From Methylotenera sp. (GTDB lineage: Bacteria; Pseudomonadota; Gammaproteobacteria; Burkholderiales; Methylophilaceae), in assembly GCA_005791685.1 (NCBI GenBank), contig SXVG01000128.1:1-6990 (forward strand): a stretch of DNA of 6,990 nt. The letters are read 5' to 3'. A program made the translations under genes and the position numbers. Shown here in pieces: positions 5,455 through 6,990 of the stretch (the stretch's first letter is position 1; each line of letters opens with the position of its first letter). The notes under the pieces were generated by a model. That model was not told the DNA's origin. It made no database searches and saw nothing but the letters and a program-made list of their open reading frames with translations.

Positions 5455-6990
5455 ATGACCGAAGACCTAAACAAGCCAGAAAATAAATACCCATTAAACC
5501 TGCCTGAAACCAGCTTTCCCATGCGCGGCGATTTGGCTAAACGCGAGCCGGCTTGGTTGCAAGCCTGGACGGATAAAAAGCTCTATCAACGCATACGCCA
5601 AGCGCGCCAAGGCAAAACTAAATTCATTTTGCACGACGGCCCGCCGTACGCCAATGGCGACATCCACCTCGGCCATGCGGTCAATAAAATCCTTAAAGAC
5701 ATCATCGTCAAAGCCAAAACCCTGAGTGGTTTTGATGCGCCTTATGTGCCGGGCTGGGATTGCCACGGTTTGCCGATTGAGTTGGTGGTGGAAAAAAACC
5801 ACGGTAAAGACATAGCCCCGGCTAAATTCCGCGAACTTTGCCGTGAGTACGCCTTAGAACAAGTGGCGCGGCAAAAGAAAGATTTTATCCGTTTGGGCGT
5901 ATTGGGCGACTGGGAACAGCCTTACCTGACCATGGATTATAAAACCGAAGCCGACATCATGCGCGCGCTCGGCGACATCCATAAAAATGGCTTTTTATAC
6001 CAAGGCAGCAAGCCGGTGCATTGGTGCGTGGATTGCGGTTCGGCTTTGGCCGAAGCCGAGGTGGAATACGAAGACGTCAATTCGCCGGCCATAGACGTGG
6101 GCTTTAGCGTGTTGGATAAAGCTGCTTTGTCTAAGGCTTTTGGCGTGACCGTGACGGCTGAGGCCATGGCCGTAATTTGGACCACCACGCCCTGGACCTT
6201 GCCGGCCAACCAAGCCGTGACGGTTAACGCGCAACTCAATTACGATTTAATCCAAACAGGTCGAGGTCTATTGATACTTGCCCACGATTTGGCGCAGGCC
6301 ACGCTAGCCCGTTATGGTGAGGTTGACGCTGCCGTGTTGGGCAGTTGTTTAGGTGCCGATTTGGTCGGTTTAAGTCTGCGGCATCCGTTTGATGCACGGT
6401 CAGTGCCGGTGATTGCTGGCGATCACGTCACGACCGATGCCGGTACCGGTTTGGTGCACACCGCTGCCGCGCACGGTAATGACGACTGGTTGGTGATGCG
6501 GGCCAATTTTCCCAATGAAAAACCGCGCGTGCTGATGGGCGGCGACGGTAAATTTTTTAACAGCGATTTAGTTGAGCTGGAAGCCATTCGTGGTTTGAGT
6601 CGCGCTGAGGCGAACAAAGTGATTTTGGCGCACATGCAAGACAGTGGTCGCTTGCTGGCCAGCGCCCGTTTGAACCACAGTTTCCCGCATTGCTGGCGGC
6701 ATAAAACCCCTTTGATGCAATTGGCCACCCACCAGTGGTTTATCGGCATGCACGCGCAAGATAATGCAGGCGTGAGTTTGCGTGACCACGCCAATAAAGC
6801 GGTCGATGCCACGGCCTTTTACCCGGATTGGGGTCGCGCCCGCTTAGAGGCCATGATTAAGAATCGCCCGGATTGGTGCGTATCACGCCAGCGCAATTGG
6901 GGCGTGCCCATGCCATTTTTTGTGCATAAAGAAAGCGGTGAGCCGCACCCACAAACAGCTATTTTGCTAGAGCAAGCGGCCTTGTTGGTC
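5455..6990 (+). CDS. ileS: Isoleucyl-tRNA synthetase, N-terminal part (3' end outside window)
   Basis: IleS charges tRNA-Ile with isoleucine and hydrolyses wrongly made Val-tRNA-Ile. The frame runs open from ATG 5455 to the window edge: 512 codons of a protein of about 930-940. Visible parts are GDLAKREP near 25-32; the class I signature in [14 protein letters not shown], with HLGH (HIGH motif) at 71-74; [24 protein letters not shown] text (here [13 protein letters not shown]); [14 protein letters not shown] at 189-202; the CP1 editing domain with [10 protein letters not shown] at 243-252 and [16 protein letters not shown] at 330-345; and [15 protein letters not shown] near the end. The KMSKS loop, anticodon-binding domain and C-terminal zinc site lie beyond the window. 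Compared with E. coli, editing residues His335 and Asp344 are kept, but the proline of the TAPGHG segment is Ala338. GAG at 5445-5447 inside the end of ribF is a weak Shine-Dalgarno. Confidence 0.96.
   Translation, partial: MTEDLNKPENKYPLNLPETSFPMRGDLAKREPAWLQAWTDKKLYQRIRQARQGKTKFILHDGPPYANGDIHLGHAVNKILKDIIVKAKTLSGFDAPYVPGWDCHGLPIELVVEKNHGKDIAPAKFRELCREYALEQVARQKKDFIRLGVLGDWEQPYLTMDYKTEADIMRALGDIHKNGFLYQGSKPVHWCVDCGSALAEAEVEYEDVNSPAIDVGFSVLDKAALSKAFGVTVTAEAMAVIWTTTPWTLPANQAVTVNAQLNYDLIQTGRGLLILAHDLAQATLARYGEVDAAVLGSCLGADLVGLSLRHPFDARSVPVIAGDHVTTDAGTGLVHTAAAHGNDDWLVMRANFPNEKPRVLMGGDGKFFNSDLVELEAIRGLSRAEANKVILAHMQDSGRLLASARLNHSFPHCWRHKTPLMQLATHQWFIGMHAQDNAGVSLRDHANKAVDATAFYPDWGRARLEAMIKNRPDWCVSRQRNWGVPMPFFVHKESGEPHPQTAILLEQAALLV

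Noticed and set aside
5494..6812. Several minus-strand open frames of 73-129 codons inside ileS
   Set aside because: They lie opposite conserved IleS motifs, overlap each other and show no family features; they are by-products of ileS codon use.

Overview
The window looks like a housekeeping stretch of a bacterial chromosome, most likely from a betaproteobacterium. The best case for this is the gene run on the right, murJ-ribF-ileS with rpsT divergent from murJ, which is familiar from beta- and gammaproteobacteria. PurK also carries a short leader ending in ILPPA before its ATP-grasp fold, as I recall from betaproteobacterial PurK. Base composition is mixed, close to half G+C by eye. The genus cannot be named from this sequence; a Nitrosomonadales or Methylophilaceae-like organism is a guess. 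No mobile elements, tRNA, rRNA or CRISPR arrays were seen.

Layout: (1) 1-573 is the 3' half of proB (glutamate 5-kinase, proline synthesis), cut by the left edge. (2) 623-1123 purE and 1161-2327 purK, same strand, form the two-step bacterial route from AIR to CAIR in purine synthesis. (3) 2344-2387 is a strong, almost perfectly symmetric terminator between convergent purK and rpsT. (4) 2395-2805, minus strand, is rpsT (ribosomal protein S20), with an unusual 49-residue Ala/Lys/Pro tail. (5) 2806-3000 is the divergent promoter region between rpsT and murJ. (6) 3001-4557 murJ (lipid II flippase), 4557-5453 ribF (FMN/FAD synthesis) and 5455-6990 ileS (isoleucyl-tRNA synthetase, cut by the right edge) are packed with a 1-base overlap and a 1-base gap, and so are almost certainly one translationally coupled operon.

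The left block supplies precursors (proline, purines); the right block covers cell-wall export, flavin cofactors and translation. I see no unknown multi-gene system. The features most worth a second look are the histone H1-like tail on S20, the GC-rich hairpin against the purE ribosome binding site, the loss of a conserved proline in the IleS editing site, and the high share of TAG stop codons (four of six).
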